Source: Hymenobacter actinosclerus
Lineage (GTDB): Bacteria > Bacteroidota > Bacteroidia > Cytophagales > Hymenobacteraceae
Assembly (NCBI RefSeq): GCF_900111515.1
Contig: NZ_FOHS01000001.1
Location: 1,123,419 to 1,187,418, forward strand
Length of the DNA: 64,000 nt
Direction: 5' to 3'
Part shown: positions 1 to 8,249 of the stretch, piece after piece
How the letters are laid out: each line of letters starts with the position of its first letter
Numbering within the stretch: position 1 is the first letter of the stretch
Position numbers and translations under genes: made by a program
The notes under the pieces: model-generated
Seen by the model: the letters and a program-made list of their open reading frames with translations, nothing else
Databases searched by the model: none
Told to the model about the DNA's origin: nothing

Positions 1-1581
1 TACGTAAGCCCCGAACGGCTGCTAACCGACCTGTTCCGGGTGCGGGTAGCCAAGATGAAGGTGAGTTTGCTGGCCATTGATGAGGCCCACTGCGTGTCGC
101 AGTGGGGCTACGATTTCCGGCCGCCCTACCTGCGCATTGCCGAGCTGCGCGAGCTGCTGCCGGGCGTGCCCTGCATTGCCCTCACGGCCACCGCCACCGA
201 GCAGGTGCGGGAGGATATTGTGGAAAAACTGGTGTTTGGGGCCAGCCACCGCGTATTTCAGCAGAGCTTCGCCCGGCCCAACCTTTCGTACTCGGTGCTC
301 GAAACCGAGGACAAGTTCCGGCGCATGCTGGAGGTGGTACGCGGGGTAGGAGCCGATAAAACGAGCATTGTATACGCCCGCACCCGTCGCCAGACCGAGG
401 ACGCCGCCGCCTACCTGCAGCAGCAGCGCCTGTCGGCCGCCGCCTACCACGCCGGCCTGCCCGCCGACCAGCGCACGAAAGTGCAGCAGGACTGGATGCA
501 GAACAAAACCCGCTGCATCGTGGCCACCAATGCCTTCGGCATGGGCATCGATAAGCCCGATGTGCGGCTGGTGCTGCACCTGGAGGCCCCCGACAACCTC
601 GAAGCCTACTACCAGGAGGCGGGCCGTGCGGGCCGCGACGAGAAGTACGCCTTTGCCGTGCTGCTGCGCGGCCCCGCCGATGCCGATGAGCTGCGCCGCC
701 GCACCCGCCTAAGCTACCCGCCCCTCGATACGGTGCGCCGCGTGTACCAGGCGCTGGCCAACTTTTCGCGCACCGCGGTGGGCGGCGGCGAGTTAGTGGC
801 CTTCGATTTCGACCTGCAGCAGTTTGCCGAAACCTACCGCATCAAGGCCCTCGACGCCCACAACAGCCTGCGCACCCTGGCCCGCGAGGGGTTTGTGCAG
901 CTCAACGAGGCCGTGAACAACCCCGCCCGCGTCCATATTCCCATCGACCACACCGACCTCTACCGCTTCCAAGTGGCCAACGTGCAGCACGACCAGCTCA
1001 TCAAAAGCCTGTTGCGCCTGCACGGGGGCGAGCTGTTTGCCGGCTTTCAGCGGATTTCGGAGAACAGCCTGGCCCAGTACCTGCGCCTGAGCGTGGTGGA
1101 GCTGCGCAAAATGCTGCTGTTTCTGCACCGCTCGGGCATCATCCAGTTTCAGCCCCGCCACGAGTCGCCCCAGGCCCTGTTCACCACCCCCCGCCACGAC
1201 GCCGACAAGCTCCCGCTGGACCAGAAGCGCCTGACCAGGCAGCGCGACCTGGCCACCCACAAAACCGATTCAGTTATCCGTTATGCCGCCGGGGGGCGCT
1301 GCCGCCAGCAGCTACTACTGGAGTACTTCGGCGAGTTGGAGGCGCCTGCCTGCGGCGTCTGCGACTTCTGCCTGGCCCGCAAAAAGGCCCGCCAGGAATC
1401 TGTCCCGATGCCCGAGCTGCGCGCCCAATTGCTGGAGCTGGTCAAAGCTACGCCCCAGACGCCCCGCGAGGTGCTTGCCCGCTACGCCCCCGGCCAGGCG
1501 TCCGCCGTCACGGCTTTGTTGCGCGACCTAGTGGAATTGGGGGAGTTGCGCTATGCCACGGATGGGCGGCTGAGTGGGTAG
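1..1581 (+). CDS. RecQ-family ATP-dependent DNA helicase (5' end outside window)
   Basis: This is the 3' part of a superfamily 2 DNA helicase that unwinds DNA 3' to 5' in recombination and repair. The reading frame is open from base 1, so Walker A lies upstream of the window. Visible residues (numbered from base 1) include DEAH at 27-30, the TATAT motif III near 62-66 and the arginine-finger motif QEAGRAGRD at 205-213. A zinc-binding cluster has Cys434, Cys451, Cys454 and Cys457, as in RecQ_Zn_bind. A short winged-helix-like tail follows and no HRDC domain is evident. The family call is secure. Whether this is the main RecQ or a paralogue cannot be told from the part seen. Confidence 0.93.
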   Translation, partial: YVSPERLLTDLFRVRVAKMKVSLLAIDEAHCVSQWGYDFRPPYLRIAELRELLPGVPCIALTATATEQVREDIVEKLVFGASHRVFQQSFARPNLSYSVLETEDKFRRMLEVVRGVGADKTSIVYARTRRQTEDAAAYLQQQRLSAAAYHAGLPADQRTKVQQDWMQNKTRCIVATNAFGMGIDKPDVRLVLHLEAPDNLEAYYQEAGRAGRDEKYAFAVLLRGPADADELRRRTRLSYPPLDTVRRVYQALANFSRTAVGGGELVAFDFDLQQFAETYRIKALDAHNSLRTLAREGFVQLNEAVNNPARVHIPIDHTDLYRFQVANVQHDQLIKSLLRLHGGELFAGFQRISENSLAQYLRLSVVELRKMLLFLHRSGIIQFQPRHESPQALFTTPRHDADKLPLDQKRLTRQRDLATHKTDSVIRYAAGGRCRQQLLLEYFGELEAPACGVCDFCLARKKARQESVPMPELRAQLLELVKATPQTPREVLARYAPGQASAVTALLRDLVELGELRYATDGRLSG

Positions 1582-1605
1582 GGGCGGGGCCACGTAGTGG
1601 TGCCT

Positions 1606-1651
1606 GGGTGTGGTGCCACGACTTTTTCAGTCGTGGTACCACTATCGTTGC
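1606..1651 (+). repeat. Left REP-type hairpin of the RAYT element
   Basis: These 46 bp are the exact reverse complement of 2271-2316 on the far side of the transposase gene. Inside the unit, 1611-1644 folds into a 14-bp stem with one G-T pair around a TTTTC loop. A structured repeat in inverted orientation on both sides of a RAYT gene is the typical arrangement for these elements. Confidence 0.85.
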
Positions 1652-1694
1652 GCCGATTGTATATATTGTCGTAGCCTCATATAACCAGCCATTT

Positions 1695-2261
1695 ATGCAC
1701 CTGGAGCCCGGCCACTGCTACCACATTTACAACCGAGGCAACAACCGGGAGCTGATTTTCTACAGTAAGGAGAATTACATCTACTTTCTCTACAAAATCA
1801 GAAAGCATCTGCTGCCTCAAATGCGAATTTTAGCATGGTGTCTGATGCCCAATCATTTCCATTTGCTTGTGCAAGTGCGTGAAGAGGTCACCGCTGCCAA
1901 GTGCGGCAGCGCTTTTCGGGTGCTGCTAAGCTCCTACACCCGCGCTATTCAGAAACAGGAAAACCGAACGGGCTCTTTGTTTCAGCAACAGACTCTTGCC
2001 AAAGACATGCGCGACGGAACAGCGGATTATAGCTTGGTGTGCTTCTGCTACATCCATCAGAACCCGGTACGGGCTCAGTTAACAGCAACGCCTGAAAAAT
2101 GGCCCTGGTCGTCGTATGCTGATTATCTGGGTGTGCGCCAGGGTACGCTTTGCGACCAAGAAATGGCGAGGATGCTGCTGAATTTGCCAGCTGAAGCGGC
2201 AGAGCTAGCTCAACTGACGGACGATATAGTACCAGCAGACAAAATCGAACGTTTGTTGTAA
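1695..2261 (+). CDS. REP-associated tyrosine transposase (RAYT, Y1_Tnp superfamily)
   Basis: This 188-residue single-strand DNA transposase/nuclease is related to IS200/IS605 TnpA. The HUH metal-binding motif is His54-Phe-His56 within MPNHFHLL. The likely nucleophile is Tyr119 in CYIHQNPVRA, followed by the family's W-x-W-S-S-Y box. The ATG at 1695 was chosen because family homology begins at MHLEPGHCYHIYNRG. The open frame extends upstream to 1608 only by translating the left REP hairpin. The gene is bracketed by perfect 46-bp inverted REP-type repeats. Its base composition is more AT-rich than its neighbours, which suggests separate ancestry. RAYTs are usually single-copy domesticated genes that maintain dispersed REP sequences, not freely transposing elements. 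Confidence 0.9.
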   Translation: MHLEPGHCYHIYNRGNNRELIFYSKENYIYFLYKIRKHLLPQMRILAWCLMPNHFHLLVQVREEVTAAKCGSAFRVLLSSYTRAIQKQENRTGSLFQQQTLAKDMRDGTADYSLVCFCYIHQNPVRAQLTATPEKWPWSSYADYLGVRQGTLCDQEMARMLLNLPAEAAELAQLTDDIVPADKIERLL

Positions 2262-2270
2262 CGCAGTTGG

Positions 2271-2316
2271 GCAACGATAGTGGTACCACGACTGAAAAAG
2301 TCGTGGCACCACACCC
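2271..2316 (-). repeat. Right REP-type hairpin of the RAYT element
   Basis: Exact inverted copy of 1606-1651, beginning 9 bp after the RAYT stop codon and ending 31 bp before the murI start. It can fold into the same stem-loop. It probably also affects transcription passing from the RAYT gene into murI. Confidence 0.85.
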
Positions 2317-2347
2317 GGTAGTACCCCTGCCTCGTACCTTCGCCCTC

Positions 2348-3187
2348 ATGAACCCCACGACTCCCACCGCTCCCGACCTCAGCACCCGCCCCATCGGCGT
2401 ATTCGACAGCGGCATTGGCGGCCTGACGGTGGCGCGGGCCGTGGCCCGGGTGCTGCCCCACGAGCGGCTGGTGTACTTCGGCGACACCGCCCACCTGCCC
2501 TACGGCGACAAAAGTACGGCTGCTATTCAGGCCTACGCCGTAAAAATCTGCGACTTGCTGCTGCGTCAGCAGTGCAAGGTTATCCTTATTGCCTGCAACT
2601 CGGCCTCGGCCGCCGCCTACGAGCTGGTGCGCGAGTACGTGGGCTCCAAGGCCCAAGTGCTAAACGTTATCGACCCCATCGTGGCGCACGTGGGGCAGCA
2701 GTACGCTGGCCGCGTGGTGGGCCTGATTGGCACCAAGCAGACGGTCAACAGCAATGTCTATAAGAAGAAGGTCGACGACCTGGATGCCGGGGTAGACCTG
2801 CGCAGTCTGGCCACCCCGCTACTAGCTCCTATGATTGAGGAAGGCTTTTTCAACGATACCATTGCCGGCAACGTCATCGAAACCTACCTTTCCAACCCGG
2901 CCCTGGAGGGCGTGGAGGCCCTGGTACTGGCCTGCACCCACTACCCACTCATCAAGGACCAGATTGCTGAGTTCTACCAGGGCCGCACCGAAGTGCTTGA
3001 TGCCTCCGACGTAGTGGCTCAGCACGTGCGGCAGTACCTCGAAAGTCGGCAGCTATTAGCAGCTGCCGCACCTACTCCGCCCCGTCACCATTTCTACGTG
3101 TCCGATTTCACCCGCTCATTCGAGGAAAGCACGCGCATCTTCTTCGGTCAGGAAGTGAATCTGGAGCATTATCCGCTCTGGGAATAG
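2348..3187 (+). CDS. murI: Glutamate racemase
   Basis: This cytosolic, cofactor-independent racemase makes D-glutamate for peptidoglycan. The protein has 279 residues, a usual length. The N-terminal GVFDSGIGGLTVA motif is present. The two catalytic cysteines are Cys83 in ACNSASAAA and Cys196 in LACTHYPL. I start at ATG 2348 (MNPTTPTAPDL). The frame runs further upstream, but that part only translates the right REP hairpin. The neighbouring RAYT element has been inserted or retained directly in front of it. Confidence 0.95.
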   Translation: MNPTTPTAPDLSTRPIGVFDSGIGGLTVARAVARVLPHERLVYFGDTAHLPYGDKSTAAIQAYAVKICDLLLRQQCKVILIACNSASAAAYELVREYVGSKAQVLNVIDPIVAHVGQQYAGRVVGLIGTKQTVNSNVYKKKVDDLDAGVDLRSLATPLLAPMIEEGFFNDTIAGNVIETYLSNPALEGVEALVLACTHYPLIKDQIAEFYQGRTEVLDASDVVAQHVRQYLESRQLLAAAAPTPPRHHFYVSDFTRSFEESTRIFFGQEVNLEHYPLWE

Positions 3188-3323
3188 GAATTTATAGTGT
3201 ACATCCAGGCTTGAAACAAAATTAGTTATATTCATATAGTAAATACTTACATTTAGGCACCGAAAGGATTGGCCCTCCCTGGTCTGACCTTTCCGTTTGT
3301 TGCTCTTAGGCTTCGGCGGTGCT

Positions 3324-3914
3324 ATGATGAATCTGCTTGCTTTCTGGCGTAAATGTGGCTGGTGGCTATTGCCGGGCCTGTTGCTGCTTGCTCCGGCCGC
3401 TTTGGCCCAGGGCGTGCGGCAGCCTCCGGCCCGCGTGAAACAGCAGGGGGGCACGGCTCCGGCGCAGGCTCCCACCAACGAAAACAAGGCCTCGCCCCTC
3501 ACCCCCAAGCAAGTGGAGGAAGCCCTTCGGCTGCTGCTGCAGGTAACGGCCGACTCGACCAATACCGGAAAAATCCAGCGCGGCCTTGAAATTGATGGCC
3601 TCGTCGTCGATCAAACCATCAGCAAGCTGGGACGCGACTTTTATAGCCTGTTTTTCAGCTCTTTCGAGGCCCCGGCGGGTTCGGGCGACTATGTGGTTAC
3701 CATAACCGAGAAACCTGCCCGGGGCACCAGCATCCTGGTCACGGTGGCTGTCAACAATACCGACTTGCTCGAAATGCCGCTTCAGCCAAACGAAGAATAT
3801 ATCGAAGCGGCTTCCAATGATGCCGTTGCCACGGTAACTCAGTACCTGATCGAAAATAACCGCCTGGGCAACGAACTCGAACAAGGCAACAGCCAGCCTC
3901 TGGAAGTTTACTGA
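3324..3914 (+). CDS. csgE: Curli assembly protein CsgE
   Basis: CsgE is a periplasmic adaptor that caps the CsgG pore and directs curlin subunits into it. The protein is about 196 residues with a signal peptide ending near ALAQG. The conserved CsgE core EIDGLVVDQTISKLGRDFY lies in the middle, followed by a TITEKPARGTS segment. A Pro/Gln-rich linker of about 60 residues makes it longer than E. coli CsgE. ATG 3324 or 3327 is preferred over the upstream TTG at 3297 because a signal peptide then starts the protein. It is the first gene of the curli locus and is followed by csgF after 50 bp. Confidence 0.9.
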   Translation: MMNLLAFWRKCGWWLLPGLLLLAPAALAQGVRQPPARVKQQGGTAPAQAPTNENKASPLTPKQVEEALRLLLQVTADSTNTGKIQRGLEIDGLVVDQTISKLGRDFYSLFFSSFEAPAGSGDYVVTITEKPARGTSILVTVAVNNTDLLEMPLQPNEEYIEAASNDAVATVTQYLIENNRLGNELEQGNSQPLEVY

Positions 3915-3964
3915 TTGTCCCTGCCTTTACCTCATACCTGTTTCCGCCCCCAACCCACTTCGCC

Positions 3965-4390
3965 ATGAAATACCTCTACTATCCTGTCTTCGCCCTACTG
4001 CTGGCCCTGTGGTCTGCGCCCGCTGCCACCGCCCAGGATTTTGTGTACGAGCCTATCAACCCCAATTTCGGAGGCAACACCTTCAACTACTCGTCGTTGC
4101 TGAGCGCGGCTACTGCCCAGGACACTTACAAGGACCCCAACGCTGCCCGCGCCCAAACCGCCGAGGACCCACTCACTTCCTTCGCCACCAACCTCAACCG
4201 GCAGATTCTGAGCCAGCTCACCGACCGCTTTATCAGCGACCAGTTCGGCAAGGGTACCGTGAAGGCCGGCACTTACTCGGTTGGCGGGTACCAGATACAG
4301 GTAACGCCCGGCGCCAACGGGGTCGTCATCGTCATCGGCGACCCCGCCACCGGCAACCAGACCACCGTCACCATTCCTAACCTGCCCTAA
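3965..4390 (+). CDS. csgF: Curli assembly protein CsgF
   Basis: CsgF binds the outer mouth of CsgG and helps the nucleating curlin start the fibre. The protein has 141 residues, close to the E. coli length. A signal peptide ends near ATAQD. The mature N-terminus DFVYEPINPNFGGN contains the PNFGG segment that inserts into CsgG in characterised systems. It lies between csgE and csgG in the order expected for an assembly operon. Confidence 0.92.
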   Translation: MKYLYYPVFALLLALWSAPAATAQDFVYEPINPNFGGNTFNYSSLLSAATAQDTYKDPNAARAQTAEDPLTSFATNLNRQILSQLTDRFISDQFGKGTVKAGTYSVGGYQIQVTPGANGVVIVIGDPATGNQTTVTIPNLP

Positions 4391-4505
4391 CGGCCGGTTG
4401 TAGGTCCGGCACGGGCGCTGCCGCCCGTCGGTTTTGGCTGCTTCCTGCACTGTGCAGCACAGCTTTTATCCCTCTTCCCCTCGACAATAGTCGCTGTTTC
4501 TTCCT

Positions 4506-5924
4506 ATGAATACTGCTACTGCGCGCTCCTATACCTACCTGTTGTGCTTGCTGGCCGGAGTACTGCTGGCCGCCTGCAGCCCCTACTTTCATCAACCCTT
4601 TGGCCCCGAGCGGGCCCGGCTGGGGGCTGAGGTGAATGGCAACGCCGACATGCAGCGGCTGCCCGTGCCTAAGACGCGCACGGTGGTAGCTGTTTATAAA
4701 TTCCGGGACCAGACCGGCCAGTACAAGCCCCAGATTAATGGCTCGAGCTTCTCGACGGCCATTACCCAGGGCACGACTACCATTCTGTTGCGGGCGCTCG
4801 AAGAGTCGGGCTGGTTTGACCCCATCGAGCGCGAAAACCTGGGCAACCTGCTTAACGAGCGTAAAATCATCCGCTCTACCCGCGCCGAGTTCACCGAGCA
4901 GACCGGTGTAAAGCAGCCCGTACTGCCGCCGCTGTTGTTTGCGGGCGTGATGCTGGAAGGCGGCATTATTTCCTACGATGCCAATATGCTCACCGGCGGG
5001 GCCGGCCTGCGCTACTTCGGTACCGGCGCTTCGGGCCAGTACCGCCAGGACCGCGTAACGGTGTACCTGCGGGCCATCAGCACCAGCAACGGCAGGATTC
5101 TGCGCACCGTGTATACCTCCAAAACCATTTTGTCGCAGCAGATTCAGGGCAGCCTGTTCCGGTTCGTTAGTTTCAAGCGCCTTATGGAAGCCGAAACCGG
5201 CTTCACTTACAACGAGCCCAGCGAAATGGCGATTAAGGAAGCCATCGAAAAAGCTGTGCAGGCCCTTATATACGAAGGCATTCAGGACGGACTGTGGCTG
5301 CCCAAGGATTCGACGGAGGCTACCGGCCCCAAAATGCTGCAGTACGTAAGCGAGCGGGAATACGGGAAGTACTACGACGTGCTGGGCCGACAGGTGCTCA
5401 ACCGCGAGCGGGGCCTGCTGGCTACAGTTTCGGGCGGGGGCCAGCGGTATGCCGGTGATTTCGCCTCGCCCCGTACCACGGCCATCACCCAGCTGCAAGT
5501 CGCCTACCAGCCCGCTGGTGGATTTCTGAACCCTTACGTAGCTATTGGGCAGAGCCGTCTGGCTGCTCGCCGGTACTTCGACCAGAAGTTTTACTTCACC
5601 GAAGCCGGCCTGATGATGCGTATACTACCGACTGACCGCTTTACGCCCTACCTACAACTGGGCGCAGGTGTTACGACCAGTGGCAACAGCTTATCTACTG
5701 TGGGCGCATCCGGGCGGTTCACGCCGCATGTATCAGCCGGTGCTGGCCTCGAGTACCGGTTCAGTGTCCACTGGAGCATGCTGGGCGGAGTGGATAGCCG
5801 CCTGTTTCTGCGCGATGACATTGATGGCGCTGACGTTGGGCGCTACAACGACAACACCATTGGAGCCCGGTTAGGCCTTACTTACCAGCTCAGCGCGCGC
5901 CGTAAAAAAGCAGCAGCCAAATAG
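4506..5924 (+). CDS. csgG: Curli secretion pore CsgG with C-terminal beta-rich extension
   Basis: CsgG is the outer-membrane lipoprotein that forms the nonameric curlin export channel. The lipobox LLAAC puts the lipidated Cys at residue 24. The CsgG domain covers roughly residues 40-290, with TVVAVYKFRDQTGQYK near its start. The total length of 472 is much longer than E. coli CsgG at about 277. The extra 180 or so residues have alternating strands and a terminal LGLTYQLS, resembling an outer-membrane beta-barrel repeat domain. The csgE-csgF-csgG order supports one assembly unit. A strong hairpin follows at 6028-6078. Confidence 0.92.
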   Translation: MNTATARSYTYLLCLLAGVLLAACSPYFHQPFGPERARLGAEVNGNADMQRLPVPKTRTVVAVYKFRDQTGQYKPQINGSSFSTAITQGTTTILLRALEESGWFDPIERENLGNLLNERKIIRSTRAEFTEQTGVKQPVLPPLLFAGVMLEGGIISYDANMLTGGAGLRYFGTGASGQYRQDRVTVYLRAISTSNGRILRTVYTSKTILSQQIQGSLFRFVSFKRLMEAETGFTYNEPSEMAIKEAIEKAVQALIYEGIQDGLWLPKDSTEATGPKMLQYVSEREYGKYYDVLGRQVLNRERGLLATVSGGGQRYAGDFASPRTTAITQLQVAYQPAGGFLNPYVAIGQSRLAARRYFDQKFYFTEAGLMMRILPTDRFTPYLQLGAGVTTSGNSLSTVGASGRFTPHVSAGAGLEYRFSVHWSMLGGVDSRLFLRDDIDGADVGRYNDNTIGARLGLTYQLSARRKKAAAK

Positions 5925-6409
5925 GAGCGTAGCCGCTTCGGGGCCGGGCTAGCTACAGCAAGCCTATTTACAGCCTTTATAAGCTTGTAAGTATACTGAG
6001 ACTATACCCGCTTTAAATATCGGGTAACCACCGTCCCACCATAGCAGCCCTTTCCTGGCTGTTATGGTGGGACGGTGGCTTATGTGGCGTCTGGACTAAT
6101 AGCTTCTCTGATAGATTAAGGGGCTTATGCGTGCCCTGTAGCTATTCAGGGCATTGCAGATGGCTCTTGATATTGCCCGATGAGTTGATATCATATTGAT
6201 TTATAAAGTGATAAGCCCATCTCTGTGAGTTGCAGATCGGTCTTGGCTGCTTAAATAGCTAAGCAAAATAATATGATTAAAAAAATAAAAATTTATATTT
6301 AATTCATTTTTCACTGGTAATGAGAGACATAAGTAAGCTAGCAACAGTAAGAAGCTTGGATTTATGATATAATCATTAAAAAGTATAACAAAAAAACGCT
6401 TGCCTCCTA
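5925..6409. other. AT-rich intergenic region between csgG and the curlin genes
   Basis: No coding region is supported here. It holds the csgG-distal hairpin at 6028-6078 and then a long AT-rich tract leading to the curlin promoter at 6410-6439. The drop in GC relative to the flanking genes is marked. Such tracts often bind nucleoid proteins or regulators, but no specific site is recognised. Confidence 0.6.
6028..6078 (+). terminator. Long hairpin downstream of csgG
   Basis: A 22-bp stem with one G-T pair and a 7-nt loop follows csgG by about 100 bp. No T-run follows it, so it is not a textbook intrinsic terminator. It could end csgEFG transcription or protect the 3' end of the message. Confidence 0.6.
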
Positions 6410-6439
6410 TTGCTTGTTGATTATTCTAATTTATATTTG
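6410..6439 (+). promoter_or_regulatory. Promoter of the curlin genes (TTG-N19-TATATTTG)
   Basis: A -33 TTG at 6410-6412 is followed after 19 bp by TATATTTG at 6432-6439. This fits the Bacteroidota housekeeping consensus TTTG/TAnnTTTG. The start point would lie near 6446, giving an untranslated leader of about 100 nt before the ATG at 6547. Confidence 0.72.
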
Positions 6440-6546
6440 TCTCAATCAAAGGGCAAGGATAATTAAAAGAGAGAATAGTTTCTTTTGCCTAGCTGCCCTG
6501 ACTGACCTAAATTTTTCCTCATTTTTCACCCTTTTCCCCTACCACC

Positions 6547-7314
6547 ATGAAAAAAGTACAACTCCTAGCCGCCGCTGCCGTCCTGTTCGCCAGCTCCGCT
6601 TACGCCCAGTCGGGCACCCGCGATACCTTCCGCGCAATAAACGCCTGCCAGGGCTGTGAGCCTGCCGCACCGTCTATCCGTGAGGCCAGCCAGACGAACC
6701 CTAACGGCACGCCCGCTCTTGCCGCTATCGACAACTGCTCGGTGGTAGTACAAGGTGGTGCGGGTGTTATTCTTGCTGGAAACGACAACCGGGCAGTAGT
6801 TGAACAGTCGGGTACTGGCAACCGTGCCGCACTCTATCAGCGTGAAGGCGACCGTAACTACGGGCTGCAGGTGCAGGTGGGTGCTTCTAACCAAGCCAAT
6901 GCTAATGTATATGGTGACCGTAACACGACCCTGCAGTTCCAGACCGGCGACCGTAACAGAGCCGGTATCAACGTAGACCAGATTGATGGGACGCCGCTAC
7001 CCCGGGGCACTGCAAACGGCAACCGCAACTGGGCTGAGCAGAACCAAAATGGTAACGACAACAATGCCGATATCAAAACCTACGGCAACGACAACTATGC
7101 CTCGCAGAACCAGGTTGGCAGCCGTAACAGCGCTGGTATCATGCAGCGTGTGAATGGCAGCGCCGCTACCCAGTCGCAGATTGGCAACGACAACACTGCC
7201 GTAACCATGCAGGGTGGCCTGAGCAACGTGGCTTCCACTATCAGCGGTCAGCGTAGCTGCATCGAGCAGGGTGGCAACAGCAACCAGGCGCTGGTAATGC
7301 AGAACCGCCGCTAG
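6547..7314 (+). CDS. Curlin-repeat amyloid subunit 1 (CsgA/CsgB type)
   Basis: This is a secreted amyloid fibre subunit of 255 residues with a signal peptide ending near AYAQS. The rest is a series of imperfect curlin repeats of the form Q-x-G-x-x-N-x-A. Examples are QSGTGNRA, QTGDRNRA, QNGNDNNA, QVGSRNSA and QIGNDNTA. Each should form one rung of a beta-solenoid. Cys residues near the N-terminus (ACQGC, DNCS) and near the end (RSC) are unusual for curlins. Which of the two curlin proteins is the major subunit and which the nucleator cannot be told from sequence. It has its own promoter, and a hairpin separates it from the second subunit. Confidence 0.88.
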   Translation: MKKVQLLAAAAVLFASSAYAQSGTRDTFRAINACQGCEPAAPSIREASQTNPNGTPALAAIDNCSVVVQGGAGVILAGNDNRAVVEQSGTGNRAALYQREGDRNYGLQVQVGASNQANANVYGDRNTTLQFQTGDRNRAGINVDQIDGTPLPRGTANGNRNWAEQNQNGNDNNADIKTYGNDNYASQNQVGSRNSAGIMQRVNGSAATQSQIGNDNTAVTMQGGLSNVASTISGQRSCIEQGGNSNQALVMQNRR

Positions 7315-7357
7315 GCCCTCGGGTGTAGCAAAGTAAGCCTGCATAACAGGTAGTAAC

Positions 7358-7395
7358 GGCCGGGCCCTTTTCTCGCCGGAGAAAAGGGCCCGGCC
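7358..7395 (+). terminator. Perfect 17-bp hairpin between the two curlin genes
   Basis: A perfect 17-bp GC-rich stem with a GCCG loop lies 43 bp after the first curlin gene. No T-run follows. A partial terminator or 3'-end protector here would lower expression of the second curlin relative to the first. Confidence 0.6.
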
Positions 7396-7451
7396 AATAT
7401 CTGCTACCATCCGGCAGGCCATCTATCAAACTTTGCTTACTTTCCCTTCTT

Positions 7452-8051
7452 ATGAAACAGCTCCGTTTTTTCGCATCTTTCGGCCTGCTGACCTGGCTGC
7501 TGAGTTGGGCCAGTGTGGCGCAGGCGCAGCAGGAGGGCCACAGCGAAGCCGGAAGCGTCTCGCAACGCCTGGTCGAGGATTTCGGCCTCTCCGCCAATGA
7601 TCGGTTATTGGGGCCCTCAGCGGCCAACACCCGGAATCTGGCAGAGTTGGTGCAATTGGGTAATTCCAACAAAGCCAAGGCCAACCAAAACAACCCCGGT
7701 AGTGTAGCCAACCAAGCCTATATTACGCAGGTAGGTTCATTCAACGAGGCAACTCTAGCCCAGCGGGGCAGTGGCAATACCACTGTCATCAACCAACTGG
7801 GGCAAGACAACAAAGCCACAAGCAAGGTGAGTGGTGATAACAACAACACCAAGCTCAACCAGATTGGTAATCGCAACGAATTTGAGCGTGATGTAACTAC
7901 CAACCAGACCGATTTCAAACTCACTCAGTTTGGGAATGGCAACAAGCTGCGGCAAACTGGTACCGAGTCGTTGGCTCCTCCGCGTTATGAAGTGGAGATG
8001 CGTGGTAACGGTATTCAGCTCTCTATTCAGAACGGCCGCATTGGCCAATAG
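7452..8051 (+). CDS. Curlin-repeat amyloid subunit 2 (CsgA/CsgB type)
   Basis: This 199-residue secreted protein has a signal peptide ending near AQAQQ. Curlin-like repeats are QLGNSNKA, QVGSFNEA, QRGSGNTT, QLGQDNKA, QIGNRNEF and QFGNGNKL. They are less regular than in the preceding gene, and a charged insert EFERDVTTNQ interrupts them. This may mark it as the nucleator (CsgB role), which is an inference. A 16-bp hairpin follows the gene. Confidence 0.86.
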   Translation: MKQLRFFASFGLLTWLLSWASVAQAQQEGHSEAGSVSQRLVEDFGLSANDRLLGPSAANTRNLAELVQLGNSNKAKANQNNPGSVANQAYITQVGSFNEATLAQRGSGNTTVINQLGQDNKATSKVSGDNNNTKLNQIGNRNEFERDVTTNQTDFKLTQFGNGNKLRQTGTESLAPPRYEVEMRGNGIQLSIQNGRIGQ

Positions 8052-8087
8052 CCTTGTGGCTGGTTGCTGCTCGCCGGTCAGCTCAAC

Positions 8088-8129
8088 CACACAGACACCC
8101 GCCCTGCTGAAGTGGCGGGTGTCTGTGTG
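8088..8129 (+). terminator. Terminator-like hairpin after curlin 2
   Basis: A perfect 16-bp stem (8088-8103 with 8114-8129) and a 10-nt loop are followed by TTTAGGG, a weak T-tract. It sits between curlin 2 and the separately promoted CsgH-like gene. Confidence 0.65.
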
Positions 8130-8191
8130 TTTAGGGTTCTGGCTAAGTGAAACAGGTAACTAAAGCATCCCTCTAAATAATTAAGCCTAAA

Positions 8192-8223
8192 TGTTACACT
8201 GTTTCTGAAAAAAGGTATATTTG
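8192..8223 (+). promoter_or_regulatory. Promoter of the CsgH-like gene (perfect -7 box TATATTTG)
   Basis: TATATTTG at 8216-8223 matches TAnnTTTG exactly. The -33 region is weaker, with TGTT at 8192-8195 and a 20-bp spacer. Transcription would start near 8230, about 20 nt before the ATG at 8250. Confidence 0.6.
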
Positions 8224-8249
8224 GCGTTCGTAAAAAACAATAAAAAACC

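Noticed and set aside
1608..1694. N-terminal extension of the RAYT reading frame
   Set aside because: It only translates the REP hairpin and has no family homology; homology starts at ATG 1695.
2267..2347. N-terminal extension of murI
   Set aside because: It translates the right REP hairpin; family sequence starts after ATG 2348.
6414..6659. Short ORF before curlin 1
   Set aside because: It starts inside the promoter and overlaps the curlin gene in another frame.
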